From NCBI GenBank assembly GCA_020692215.1, contig JAIMKW010000001.1, forward strand, positions 284,442 to 348,441: a stretch of DNA of 64,000 nucleotides. The letters run 5' to 3'. Made by a program: the position numbers and the translations under genes. Below, in pieces: positions 16,252 to 23,456 of the stretch. The stretch is from Sandarakinorhabdus sp. GTDB lineage: Bacteria; Pseudomonadota; Alphaproteobacteria; Sphingomonadales; Sphingomonadaceae. How positions within the stretch are numbered: the stretch's first letter is position 1; each line of letters begins with the position of its first letter. The notes beneath the pieces are model-generated. The model worked only from the letters and a program-made list of their open reading frames with translations, made no database searches and was not told where the DNA came from.

Positions 16252-16866
16252 TCAGGCGGCAAAACTCTCCCGCGCCGCGCAACGGTCCAGCCAGCCCGGC
16301 ATCCACGCCAGCCCGTCGGGCAGCGGCATCCCCGATGCCCGGCCAAACAGCAGGAAGCTGCCCAGCGTGATGTCGGCCAGGCTGAATCGCTCGCCGCACA
16401 CCCACATGCGCCCGGCCAACAGCCCATCCAGATGCCGCAGCGTGCCATGCATCAGCGCAATCACTTCGCCGCCCGCCGCTTCCGATAGCAGCGCCATGCG
16501 CGGCTCGAAAAAGGGCCGCGCCACGGTGGATCGGAACCCGAACATGAAAGGCTCCATCACCCCCAGGTCGAAGCGGCGCATCCACATCCGGGTTTCGGCG
16601 CGCTCGGCGGCATCATTGCCGATCAGCGCCGGCTGGGGAAACAGCTCTTCCAGAAATTCGCAGATGGCCACCACCTCGGTGATGATCTGCCCGCTGTCGG
16701 TTTCCAGCGCCGGCAGCTGCGCCATCGGGTTCACCGCCTTGTAGGCATCCTGCCGGTTTTCGCCGCCCATGATGTCCACGGAGGCTTTTTCCAGTGCAAT
16801 GCCCTTTTCGGCGGCAAAGGTCCGAACGATCTGCGGGTTGGGCCCCAGGCTATCGTACAGGCGCAT
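16252..16866 (-). CDS. Glutathione S-transferase family protein
   Basis: A cytosolic 204-residue GST. It has an N-terminal thioredoxin-like domain (MRLYDSLGPNPQIVRTFAAEKGIALE, NPMAQLPALETDSGQIITEVVAICEFLEE, with the cis-Pro and the E-S/T-type glutathione-gamma-Glu site around residues 48-66). A helical C-terminal domain follows (RFSLADITLGSFLLFG, the conserved N-capping box Asp). The start ATG has GGGAG-AAG upstream. It is divergent from the P450 operon and may belong to the same metabolic programme, but this is context only. Confidence 0.85.
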   Translation of the reverse strand: MRLYDSLGPNPQIVRTFAAEKGIALEKASVDIMGGENRQDAYKAVNPMAQLPALETDSGQIITEVVAICEFLEELFPQPALIGNDAAERAETRMWMRRFDLGVMEPFMFGFRSTVARPFFEPRMALLSEAAGGEVIALMHGTLRHLDGLLAGRMWVCGERFSLADITLGSFLLFGRASGMPLPDGLAWMPGWLDRCAARESFAA

Positions 16867-16933
16867 TGTTCTTCTCCCTCGCTCTGGCTCATCCCTCCAT
16901 AGGCCGGTCGGCGCCCGGGCGCCCCCCACGGCA

Positions 16934-16954
16934 TTGTTAGCTGGGTTGTTAGCT
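16934..16954. promoter_or_regulatory. Direct repeat in the GST/P450 divergent promoter region
   Basis: TTGTTAGCT occurs at 16934-16942 and 16946-16954, a 12 bp period, in the 153 bp between the divergent GST and P450 genes. GTTAGCTT also occurs at about 21648 in the mnmA/sciP divergent region. It could be a regulator site or chance. Confidence 0.3.
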
Positions 16955-17019
16955 TGCGCAGGGGCGGTGCCGCCGCCTAGTCCTTCCATGAACCGAAGGC
17001 GCGGGGAGGCGCAACGACA

Positions 17020-18336
17020 GTGAGCAATGAACCCACAGCCTTTTCCGGCTGGACGAGGGACACCCTCGACAATCGCATCGTCAACCCCGATGTTTATGCC
17101 GACCCTGAAACGCTTCACGCCGATTATGCGAAACTGCGCCACGAGGACCCGGTCCACTGGACCGAGCCGACAGGCTACCGCCCTTTCTGGGCGATCACCC
17201 GCCATGCCGACATCACCGCGGTGTCCAAGGCAAACGATCGCTTCATCAACCGCGAACGCACCTATCTGTCGCCGATCGAGGGCGAAGAATGGGTTCGTTC
17301 GATGACCGGCGACACCCATCTGTTCCGCACGCTCGTCGATCTCGATGATCCCGAACACCGCAAGCTGCGGCAGGTCACCAACGCCTGGTTCCAGCCCGGC
17401 TCCGTGAAGGCCAATCTCGAAACCCGGATACGCGCCATCGCGCGCGAACATGTGGATATCATGCGCGCCAGAGGCGAAACGCTCGATTTCGTGAACGAAG
17501 TCGCGCTCTTCTATCCGTTGCGCGTCATCATGGAGATCCTCGGAGTCCCGCGCGAGGACGAACCCCTGATGCTGAAGCTCACGCAGGAAATGTTCGGCGC
17601 GCTCGATCCCGATGTCATCGCCCGCTCGCAGACCATCACCAGGGGCGTGGGCAATGCCGGCACCGGCAACGCGCAGGTCGATCTGTTCGCCCTGGCGCAG
17701 ATCTTCTTCGAATATTTCGGCAAGGTGATCGCCGATCGCCGCGCCAACCCGCGCGACGATGTGGCAAGCGTCATCGCCAATGGTACCATCGATGGCGCGC
17801 CCATCCCGGAAAAAGAAGCGCTGTCCTATTATGTCATCACGGCAACCGCCGGGCACGATACCACCAGCTCGTCAGCGGCAGGCGGCTTTTGCGAACTGGC
17901 CCGCAATCCGGCCGAATTCGCAAAGCTGAAGGCGGATCCCTCGCTGATGCCGCTGTTCGTGGAAGAGGCGATCCGCTGGTCCACCCCGGTCAAGCATTTC
18001 ATGCGCACCGCCACACAGGACAGCGAGATCGGCGGCACGACCATCCGCAAGGGCGACGGCGTCGCGCTGTTCTACTGGTCGGGCAACCGCGACGAACGGG
18101 TGTTCGCTGATCCCCATGTCTTCCGGGCAGACCGCAATCCCAACCCGCACATCGCCTTCGGGCATGGCGTGCACCTGTGCCTGGGCATGCACCTGGCGCG
18201 GCTGGAACTCAGGATCCTGTTCGAGGAACTGCTGCCGCAGCTGGCCAGCGTCGAGCTGACGGGCGAACCGAAGCTCAGCGTCGGCAACTTTGTCGGCGGG
18301 CTGAAGTCGTTGCCGGTGCGGGTGACGTGGGCATGA
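17020..18336 (+). CDS. Cytochrome P450
   Basis: Soluble bacterial P450 of 438 residues. The I-helix oxygen-activation motif is AGHDTTSS, the K-helix ExxR is EEAIRW, and the heme loop is FGHGVHLCLGMHLARLE with thiolate ligand C387. Sequences such as RFINRERTYLSPIEGEEW and the FMRTATQDSEIGGTTIRKGDGVALFYWSGNRDERVF stretch resemble steroid/terpenoid hydroxylases of the CYP125/CYP142/CYP111-like groups, but the substrate is not decidable. The start is a GTG following GGGGAGGCGC. It is first of five overlapping genes (thioesterase, SnoaL-like, ABM, SDR), which suggests a catabolic pathway for a hydrophobic compound activated as a CoA thioester. No ferredoxin or reductase is present here. Confidence 0.93.
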   Translation: MSNEPTAFSGWTRDTLDNRIVNPDVYADPETLHADYAKLRHEDPVHWTEPTGYRPFWAITRHADITAVSKANDRFINRERTYLSPIEGEEWVRSMTGDTHLFRTLVDLDDPEHRKLRQVTNAWFQPGSVKANLETRIRAIAREHVDIMRARGETLDFVNEVALFYPLRVIMEILGVPREDEPLMLKLTQEMFGALDPDVIARSQTITRGVGNAGTGNAQVDLFALAQIFFEYFGKVIADRRANPRDDVASVIANGTIDGAPIPEKEALSYYVITATAGHDTTSSSAAGGFCELARNPAEFAKLKADPSLMPLFVEEAIRWSTPVKHFMRTATQDSEIGGTTIRKGDGVALFYWSGNRDERVFADPHVFRADRNPNPHIAFGHGVHLCLGMHLARLELRILFEELLPQLASVELTGEPKLSVGNFVGGLKSLPVRVTWA

Positions 18337-18857
18337 AGGGCGAAGCTCTGAACAAAGGAGGCTTTCAGGGCGAAGCTCTGAACAAGAGAGGCCTTCAGGG
18401 CGAAGCCCTGAAAAGGGCAACAATGAAGGACGAGCCCTGGCGTCGTTCGCCCGAACACTATCCCGTGCGGCTCACCTTGCAGACCCGCTTTGGCGACATG
18501 GACGCCAACGCCCATCTCAACAATGTGGCCATCGCCCGGCTGGTGGAGGAAGCGCGCGTGCGCTTCCACTATCAGGTCAAGGTGCGCGTGGCCTCGACCG
18601 ATCCGTCGGGGATCATGATTGTTCACGCCGCGATCGATTATCTGGGCGAGGGCGCCTACCCCGGCGACGTGGAGGCCGGTGTCGCCATCGCGGATATCGG
18701 CGGCTCCAGCTACCGTCTTGCCGTCGGGCTGTTTCAGAACGGCAAGGCCTTCGCACTCGCCGACAGCGTGATGGTCAACCTCGCCGAGGATCGTTCGCGC
18801 TCGGCACCGATAGGGGATGCGCTTCGCGCGCGGCTGGAGGAGATGCAGCATGGTTGA
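18333..18857 (+). CDS. Acyl-CoA thioesterase (4HBT hotdog fold) with repeat-bearing N-terminus
   Basis: Hotdog-fold thioesterase. The core LTLQTRFGDMDANAHLNNVAIARLVEEARVRFHYQV contains the 4HBT motif with catalytic Asp, and MIVHAAIDYLGEGAYPGDVEAGVAIADIGGSSYRLAVGLFQNGKAFALAD completes the domain. Two starts compete. The ATG at 18333 overlaps the P450 stop as ATGA and yields a 30-residue prefix of three ten-residue repeats (GEALNKGGFQ, GEALNKRGLQ, GEALKRATM). The ATG at 18423 begins MKDEPWRRSPEHYPV with GAAAAGGGCAACA upstream. The longer frame is given because it is open and coupled. The role is probably hydrolysis of a pathway CoA ester. Confidence 0.8.
   Translation: MKGEALNKGGFQGEALNKRGLQGEALKRATMKDEPWRRSPEHYPVRLTLQTRFGDMDANAHLNNVAIARLVEEARVRFHYQVKVRVASTDPSGIMIVHAAIDYLGEGAYPGDVEAGVAIADIGGSSYRLAVGLFQNGKAFALADSVMVNLAEDRSRSAPIGDALRARLEEMQHG
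18338..18412 (+). repeat. 30 bp tandem repeat with GCGAAGC mini-hairpins
   Basis: GGGCGAAGC recurs at 18338, 18368 and 18398 (30 bp period). The last copy forms a perfect 8 bp stem with a GAA triloop, TTCAGGGCGAAGCCCTGAA (18394-18412). The second copy has the same fold with one G-T mismatch. d(GCGAAGC) is known as an exceptionally stable mini-hairpin. Confidence 0.9.
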
Positions 18858-19251
18858 AGGGTTTGAAGGGCACGCCGCAGACATCGTGGCGATCCGCGCA
18901 CTGAACGAACGCTATGCCGATGCGGTGAACCGCCGCGATGCCCAAAGCTGGGGCGCGCTGTGGGCCGAAGACGCGCTCTGGGATCTGATGGGCACACAGG
19001 TGTCCGGCCGGGCCGCCATCGTGGGCCTGTGGACGCAGGCGATGGCAGGCTTCAGCTTCGTCGGCTTCTTTTCCCAGCTCGGCGCGCTGTCGGTCTCGGG
19101 CGATACAGCCCAGGGCCGCGTGTGGACACACGAAGTGCTGGAGGGCCCCGATGGAGAGCGGCGCCCGCTGGGCCACTATGAGGATCATTATGTGCGGCGC
19201 GAAGGCCAGTGGCTGTTCGCGCGGCGAAACTTCAGCCTGAGGAGACCCTGA
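18850..19251 (+). CDS. SnoaL-like / NTF2-fold protein
   Basis: A 133-residue cone-shaped alpha+beta protein of the nuclear transport factor 2-like superfamily. Features are IRALNERYADAVNRRDAQSWGALWAEDALWDLMGTQVSGRAAIVGLW, then strands GRVWTHEVLEG and HYEDHYVRREGQWLFARRNFSL. Members include ketosteroid isomerases, dehydratases and ring-hydroxylating dioxygenase small subunits, so a catalytic or stabilising role in the P450 pathway is plausible but unspecified. The ATG overlaps the thioesterase stop by eight bases; the stop overlaps the next ATG by one base. Confidence 0.8.
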   Translation: MVEGFEGHAADIVAIRALNERYADAVNRRDAQSWGALWAEDALWDLMGTQVSGRAAIVGLWTQAMAGFSFVGFFSQLGALSVSGDTAQGRVWTHEVLEGPDGERRPLGHYEDHYVRREGQWLFARRNFSLRRP

Positions 19252-19601
19252 TGCGAATCGTGATCAACGGCGAAGTCGATATCGCCCCCGGCCAGCGCGA
19301 GGAAGCGCTTGCCGGCGCAAAGGCCCTGATCGAGGAAGCGCTGGCAGAGCCGGGCTGTTGCCACTACGCTTGGACAGCCGACCCCTATCTGCCAGACCGC
19401 ATCCATGTGTTCGAGGAATGGGATTCGGGCGAAGAGCTGGCCGCTCACCTGAAGGCGCCCTCCTATTTCGGCATGCTCGCCCATCTGTCGCGCTTCGGCA
19501 TCGTGAAGGCGGAAACCCGCAAATACCGGGTCGATCGGGTCGAGCCGGTCTATGGCGCCGACGGTGTCGCATCGGCCAGTTTCGCAGGAGACGCGGCATG
19601 A
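19251..19601 (+). CDS. Antibiotic biosynthesis monooxygenase (ABM) domain / putative quinol monooxygenase
   Basis: A 116-residue ferredoxin-like-fold protein. MRIVINGEVDIAPGQREEALAGAKALIEEALAEPGCCHYAWTADPYLPDRIHVFEEWDSGEELAAHLKAPSYFGML has the ABM hallmarks: GC.HY strand, then E.W.S...L..H. The family includes cofactor-independent quinone-forming monooxygenases (YgiN, ActVA) and stress proteins. It starts on the last base of the upstream stop (TGATG) and its own stop overlaps the SDR start (ATGA). Its pathway role is inferred from the operon only. Confidence 0.8.
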   Translation: MRIVINGEVDIAPGQREEALAGAKALIEEALAEPGCCHYAWTADPYLPDRIHVFEEWDSGEELAAHLKAPSYFGMLAHLSRFGIVKAETRKYRVDRVEPVYGADGVASASFAGDAA

Positions 19602-20398
19602 TCCGGCTCGATGGCAAGGTCGCGGTCGTCATTGGTGCGGCCGGAAACGACAATATGGGCCAGGTGATCGCCCGCCGGCTGGCCGAGGCGGGCGCCAGGG
19701 TCGTCGTCTCGGGACGTCGGGAAGCGCCCTTGAAGGCGCTTGCAGCCGAAATCGGCGGCGACTGGATTGCTTGCGACATCACCAGGAAGGCCGATGTCGA
19801 ACATCTCGCAAAGGAAACCGTCACCCGCCACGGCAGCGCGGATATCGCCATCAACGCAACCGGCTGGGGCTTGCTGAAGCCCCTCACCGAAGTGAACGAC
19901 GAAGAGCTGGACGGCCTCGTCGCGCTGCAGTTCAAGGGTGTGCACCATTTTCTCGCCGCCTTCGTCGCGGCGATGAAGGATGGCGGCTCGATCATCCAGA
20001 TCTCCTCGGCCTCCACCTTTGCGCTGCTGTTCGATCATGCCGCCTATATCGGCACCAAGGCCGGCGCCGATACGCTCATCCGCTGCATCGCCAACCAATA
20101 TGGCGCACAGGGCATCCGCGCCAATTCCGTCGCACCGGGCCTCACCGCCACACCGATGACATCGGGCGCCATGGCCGCGCCAGGCCTGGAGGCCGCCTTT
20201 GCGAAGGAATATCCGCTGGGCCGCATCGGCACGTCCGATGATGTCGCGCACGCCTGCCTGTGGCTCGCATCCGACCAGTGTTTCATGACGGGGCAGACCT
20301 TGCAGATCAACGGCGGCCTCACGCTCAGGCGCAACCCGTTGCCCGATGAAGTGGCAGCCGCAATCGGCGCCGCCATGGCAGCCGCCGGCGCAAGCTGA
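19598..20398 (+). CDS. SDR-family oxidoreductase
   Basis: A classical 266-residue short-chain dehydrogenase. It has GAAGNDNMGQVIARRLAEAGARVVVSGRR as cofactor loop (TGxxxGxG variant; the Arg pair after strand 2 suggests NADP(H)), DITRKADVE, the INATGWG loop in place of NNAG, a catalytic Ser in ISSASTF, and YIGTKAGAD (Tyr/Lys). C-terminal APGLTATPM and GQTLQINGGL are typical. It closes the P450 operon and may oxidise an alcohol made by the P450. It is tail-to-tail with mnmA, only two bases away. Confidence 0.88.
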   Translation: MIRLDGKVAVVIGAAGNDNMGQVIARRLAEAGARVVVSGRREAPLKALAAEIGGDWIACDITRKADVEHLAKETVTRHGSADIAINATGWGLLKPLTEVNDEELDGLVALQFKGVHHFLAAFVAAMKDGGSIIQISSASTFALLFDHAAYIGTKAGADTLIRCIANQYGAQGIRANSVAPGLTATPMTSGAMAAPGLEAAFAKEYPLGRIGTSDDVAHACLWLASDQCFMTGQTLQINGGLTLRRNPLPDEVAAAIGAAMAAAGAS

Positions 20399-20400
20399 GG

Positions 20401-21585
20401 TTAGAAAGCGGATGCAATAAAGCCTCCGCCCAGCACCCTGCCCCCCGCATAGCAGACAGCCGCCTGCCCGGGGGAAACCCCGAACTGCGGTTCGGGGAAC
20501 AGCAGGGTGGGCGCGGCAGAGGGCGTTTCGCCGTCAAACAGCCGTGCCGGCACCAGCGGCGCCATCGATCGCAGCTTCACGGTCACGTCCAGCCCGTCGG
20601 CAGGCAGGGCCCCGGCCAGCCAGTTCAGCCCGTCCAGCAGCACCGTTGAAACCGCAAGCGCCGCCCGCGGGCCCACGACAAGGCGGTTCGAAGCCGGCTC
20701 CAGCCGCACCACATACAAGGGCTCGGCCTGCCCGCCCACATCGATCCCCCGCCGCTGCCCCACGGTGAAGCCGATCAGCCCATCATGCCGGCCCAGAACC
20801 CGGCCCTCCATGTCCACGATATCCCCCGGCGCGTCGGCTTGCGGCCGCAGCTTGCGCACCACCGCGCGGTAATCCCCGGCCGGCACGAAGCAGATGTCCT
20901 GGCTGTCGGGCTTTCCGGCAACCCGCAGGCCGAAATGCTGCGCCAGAAGCCTCACGGTCGGCTTGTCCAGCCCGCCCAGCGGGAAGCCCAGCCGAGAAAG
21001 CTGCCGCACCGTGGTCGCAAACAGGAAATAGCTCTGGTCCTTCGAAGGGTCGAGAGCGCGGTGCAGCTGCGGCCCGTCCGAATCGTCGATTCGCTGCACA
21101 TAATGGCCTGTCAACAGCGAATGGGCCCCCAGATCTTCGGCCACGGCCAGCAAGTCACGAAACTTAACGGTCTGGTTGCAGCTGATGCAAGGCACCGGGG
21201 TCCGCCCTGCCAGATACTGGTCGGCGAAGTCCTCCATCACCTCGGTGCGAAAGGCGCTCGCATAATCCAGAACATAGTGCGCGAACCCCTGTGCGTCGGC
21301 GATCGCACGGGCATCTGCAATGTCCGATCCGGCGCAGCACGCCCCTTGGCGCTTGGGGGAATCGTCGCTGTCCGAAAGGCGCAGCGTAACTCCGATCGTC
21401 TCGCAGCCATGGGCATGGGCCAGCGCTGCCACCACACTGGAATCAACACCCCCCGACATGGCGACCACAACCCGTGTGCCGGGGGCCGGGAGGCAGGCAG
21501 AGGCCCGCGCAATCGCGGCGGAAACGGCAGCCTCAGCCCCCACTTCAGCCCTGATCGTATCACTGGTTACAATGCTTTGCACCAC
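20401..21585 (-). CDS. mnmA: tRNA-specific 2-thiouridylase
   Basis: Makes s2U at position 34 of Lys, Glu and Gln tRNAs using persulfide sulfur. The 394 residues have the PP-loop VAMSGGVDSSVVAAL (about 42-56), the two catalytic cysteines in CISCNQTVKF and SQDICFVPAG, the GHY motif (LLTGHYVQ) and KDQSYFLF. C-terminal beta domains are present. The start is GTG at 21585 (an adjacent GTG follows). It is longer at the N-terminus than E. coli MnmA by about 30 residues, usual for alphaproteobacteria. Divergent from sciP across 267 bp that holds no gene. Confidence 0.95.
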   Translation of the reverse strand: MVQSIVTSDTIRAEVGAEAAVSAAIARASACLPAPGTRVVVAMSGGVDSSVVAALAHAHGCETIGVTLRLSDSDDSPKRQGACCAGSDIADARAIADAQGFAHYVLDYASAFRTEVMEDFADQYLAGRTPVPCISCNQTVKFRDLLAVAEDLGAHSLLTGHYVQRIDDSDGPQLHRALDPSKDQSYFLFATTVRQLSRLGFPLGGLDKPTVRLLAQHFGLRVAGKPDSQDICFVPAGDYRAVVRKLRPQADAPGDIVDMEGRVLGRHDGLIGFTVGQRRGIDVGGQAEPLYVVRLEPASNRLVVGPRAALAVSTVLLDGLNWLAGALPADGLDVTVKLRSMAPLVPARLFDGETPSAAPTLLFPEPQFGVSPGQAAVCYAGGRVLGGGFIASAF

Positions 21586-21852
21586 TTCGCTCCCGAATCC
21601 GGTTACTTACCATACATCATCTGTCTCAAGGCTGGCGCAAGCCGGCCGTTAGCTTGGGAGAAGGCAAGCGAGAGACCGATGGGCAGGGAATGGGTGCAGC
21701 TTCCAGGCTGACGCAGGACCCCCGCCCGGCACCTTAGTGGCCGGACATGGGATGGTCAGGCGAAAAGCGCAAGAGCAGCCCCCTCGGTGCGCAAGCGCTG
21801 TCCCGCATGTGTGTTGCGTTGCGTGTGCTTGTCGGAAGCAAAGGTTGGAACC

Positions 21853-22386
21853 ATGGACGAATTTGAAGCCAGACATCAGGGTGTGGAACGGCTGCAGGAT
21901 GCAGACCGCCCGGCCCGGCCGATGGAAACAAAGGGCGAGGGCTCTGCAGATGAGGGATCTGCAGGCGAACAAGCCGCAGAAAAGGCCGCAAGGGCTGCAT
22001 TCGGGGACAGTTCCGGTGCACGGGCCGATTCGGTTCGTCCACTCGAAGTCCCCGGGCCTCTGGGAACGCCGATCACGCTCGAAACCCTGCCGCCGCCGGA
22101 TACCCGGCGCTGGGTGGTGCGCCGCAAGGCCGAAGTCATCGCCGCCATCCGCGGCGGGCTGCTGACAGCCGCGGAAGCCTGCGCCCGCTATCGTCTGTCG
22201 CCCGAAGAGCTGGAATTGTGGCAGGAGTCGATCGACCGTGCCGGAGTTCCAGGCCTCAGGGTCACGCGGATCCAGCTCTACAAGGATTATGTGGCACCAC
22301 CGCCAAGGCAGGCACGCCCCTCCCCGCACGCCGCAGGGCAGGACGACAGGCAGGTCAGGGATCTCAGCCGAAGCTGGGGTGCCTGA
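21853..22386 (+). CDS. sciP: SciP-like CtrA inhibitor (DUF1153)
   Basis: Small helix-turn-helix protein which in Caulobacter binds CtrA-regulated promoters and represses CtrA activation in G1. The diagnostic DUF1153 core is at about residues 83-145: TRRWVVRRKAEVIAAIRGGLLTAAEACARYRLSPEELELWQESIDRAGVPGLRVTRIQLYK. The N-terminal 75 residues are acidic and Ala/Gly-rich and longer than in short SciP proteins, and the C-terminal tail is basic. The start at 21853 (GGAACC-ATG) is preferred over a GTG at 21787, which adds a Cys-rich stretch. It sits 100 bp upstream of a CtrA-type regulator, its functional partner. Confidence 0.85.
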   Translation: MDEFEARHQGVERLQDADRPARPMETKGEGSADEGSAGEQAAEKAARAAFGDSSGARADSVRPLEVPGPLGTPITLETLPPPDTRRWVVRRKAEVIAAIRGGLLTAAEACARYRLSPEELELWQESIDRAGVPGLRVTRIQLYKDYVAPPPRQARPSPHAAGQDDRQVRDLSRSWGA

Positions 22387-22486
22387 AGCCGGATACCTGC
22401 AAGACTGCCATCCGGGCGAAACATTAGCACCATTACGGTCAAATTGCCCGTTGCCCTGCGCGGCGCGGACATGAAGGAAGAACAAC

Positions 22487-23350
22487 ATGAACATCATGGG
22501 ACCTGGCGGGCGGTCGGCTGACGACCCCCGAAACGAACGCCCCGGAACCATCCGGGTGAACAGCGGCCCGGATCGTGGCGGCAGCGCAGACATGCTGGTC
22601 AACAGCGCCATGCGCTCCAGCGGATCGATGGCGGCAGCCCCTGCTCGGGCCCGCTTTGCGGCCACCGGGCGCACCACGCGCCTGCTTCTGGTAGAGGACG
22701 ACCGCCTGCTGTCGGACGCTTTGTCCCGCATGCTCGAGCTGTCCGGCTTCACCGTCTATGTCACGGGTTACGGCGTCGATGCGCTGGATCTCGCCCGTGC
22801 CTACAAGTTCGATGTCGTGGTGCTGGATCTCAGCCTGCCCGATATGGGAGGCCAGCAGGTTCTGCAGCAGTTGCACCAGATGCGGCCGGATACGCCCGTC
22901 ATCATCCTTTCCGGGGAGGCCGGCCTTGAATCGAAGATCGAGAACTTCCTGGAGGGTGCGGATGATTACATCACCAAGCCCTTCCACCGCGATGAACTGC
23001 TGGTTCGCATCCACGCCGTCCTGCGCCGGTCGCGGGCGGCGGCCCCCTCGGAAGTGGCGATCGGTCCGCTCGTGCTCGACCTGGTCGCGCACCGGGCAAC
23101 GGTCGATGGCAACCCCGTCCCGCTGACAGGCAAGGAATATGCCTGCCTCGAGTTTCTGGCGACCCGCCGCGGCATGACGGTGACCAAGGAAATGTTCCTC
23201 GCGCACCTCTATGGCGGCCGCGACGAGCCGGAAATGAAGATCATCGATGTGTTCATCTGCAAGCTGCGGCGCAAGCTGACGGATGCAGGTGCCCCAAAGG
23301 TGATCGAAACGGTTTGGGGCCGCGGCTACACCATCTCGAACGAAGCCTGA
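22487..23350 (+). CDS. ctrA: CtrA-type response regulator with long N-terminal extension
   Basis: OmpR-class master cell-cycle regulator or close paralog. The receiver begins only at about residue 64 (TRLLLVEDDRLLSDALSRMLELSGFTVYVT), with acidic residues E70-D72, phospho-acceptor D114 in VVLDLSLPDMGG, and K in DDYITKPFHRDELLVRIHAVLRRS. The C-terminal winged helix has the CtrA signatures LTGKEYACLEFL, TKEMFLAHLYGGRDEPEMKIIDVFICKLRRKL and ETVWGRGYTI. Canonical CtrA starts at MRVLLIEDD; here a low-complexity, Gly/Ser/Arg-rich 63-residue prefix follows a good Shine-Dalgarno (GGAAG). The receiver also differs from the very conserved family (SGEAGLESKIENFLEGADDY). This may be a divergent CtrA or a second copy. 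Confidence 0.8.
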   Translation: MNIMGPGGRSADDPRNERPGTIRVNSGPDRGGSADMLVNSAMRSSGSMAAAPARARFAATGRTTRLLLVEDDRLLSDALSRMLELSGFTVYVTGYGVDALDLARAYKFDVVVLDLSLPDMGGQQVLQQLHQMRPDTPVIILSGEAGLESKIENFLEGADDYITKPFHRDELLVRIHAVLRRSRAAAPSEVAIGPLVLDLVAHRATVDGNPVPLTGKEYACLEFLATRRGMTVTKEMFLAHLYGGRDEPEMKIIDVFICKLRRKLTDAGAPKVIETVWGRGYTISNEA

Positions 23351-23427
23351 TCAGCGGGGCCGGGCGGTCAGCCCGGCAGACAGGTCACGGAATTGCAGCA
23401 AACAGGCTCCATTCCATGCAAATAGTC

Positions 23428-23456
23428 GGGCCTGGGGTGCGTATCGCCTCAGGCCC
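23428..23456 (-). terminator. Terminator-like hairpin between ctrA and the TrmJ gene
   Basis: GGGCCTG (23428-23434) and CAGGCCC (23450-23456) form a 7 bp stem with a 15-base loop. It overlaps the stop codon of the minus-strand methyltransferase gene and lies between convergent genes. A second 7 bp stem, GCCGGGC/GCCCGGC, is at 23359-23377 just after ctrA. Neither has a long T run. Confidence 0.45.

Noticed and set aside
21586-21852. CtrA boxes (TTAA-N7-TTAA) in front of sciP and ctrA
   Set aside because: Only loose TTAC/TTAG fragments with wrong spacing were found in 21586-21852 and 22387-22486.
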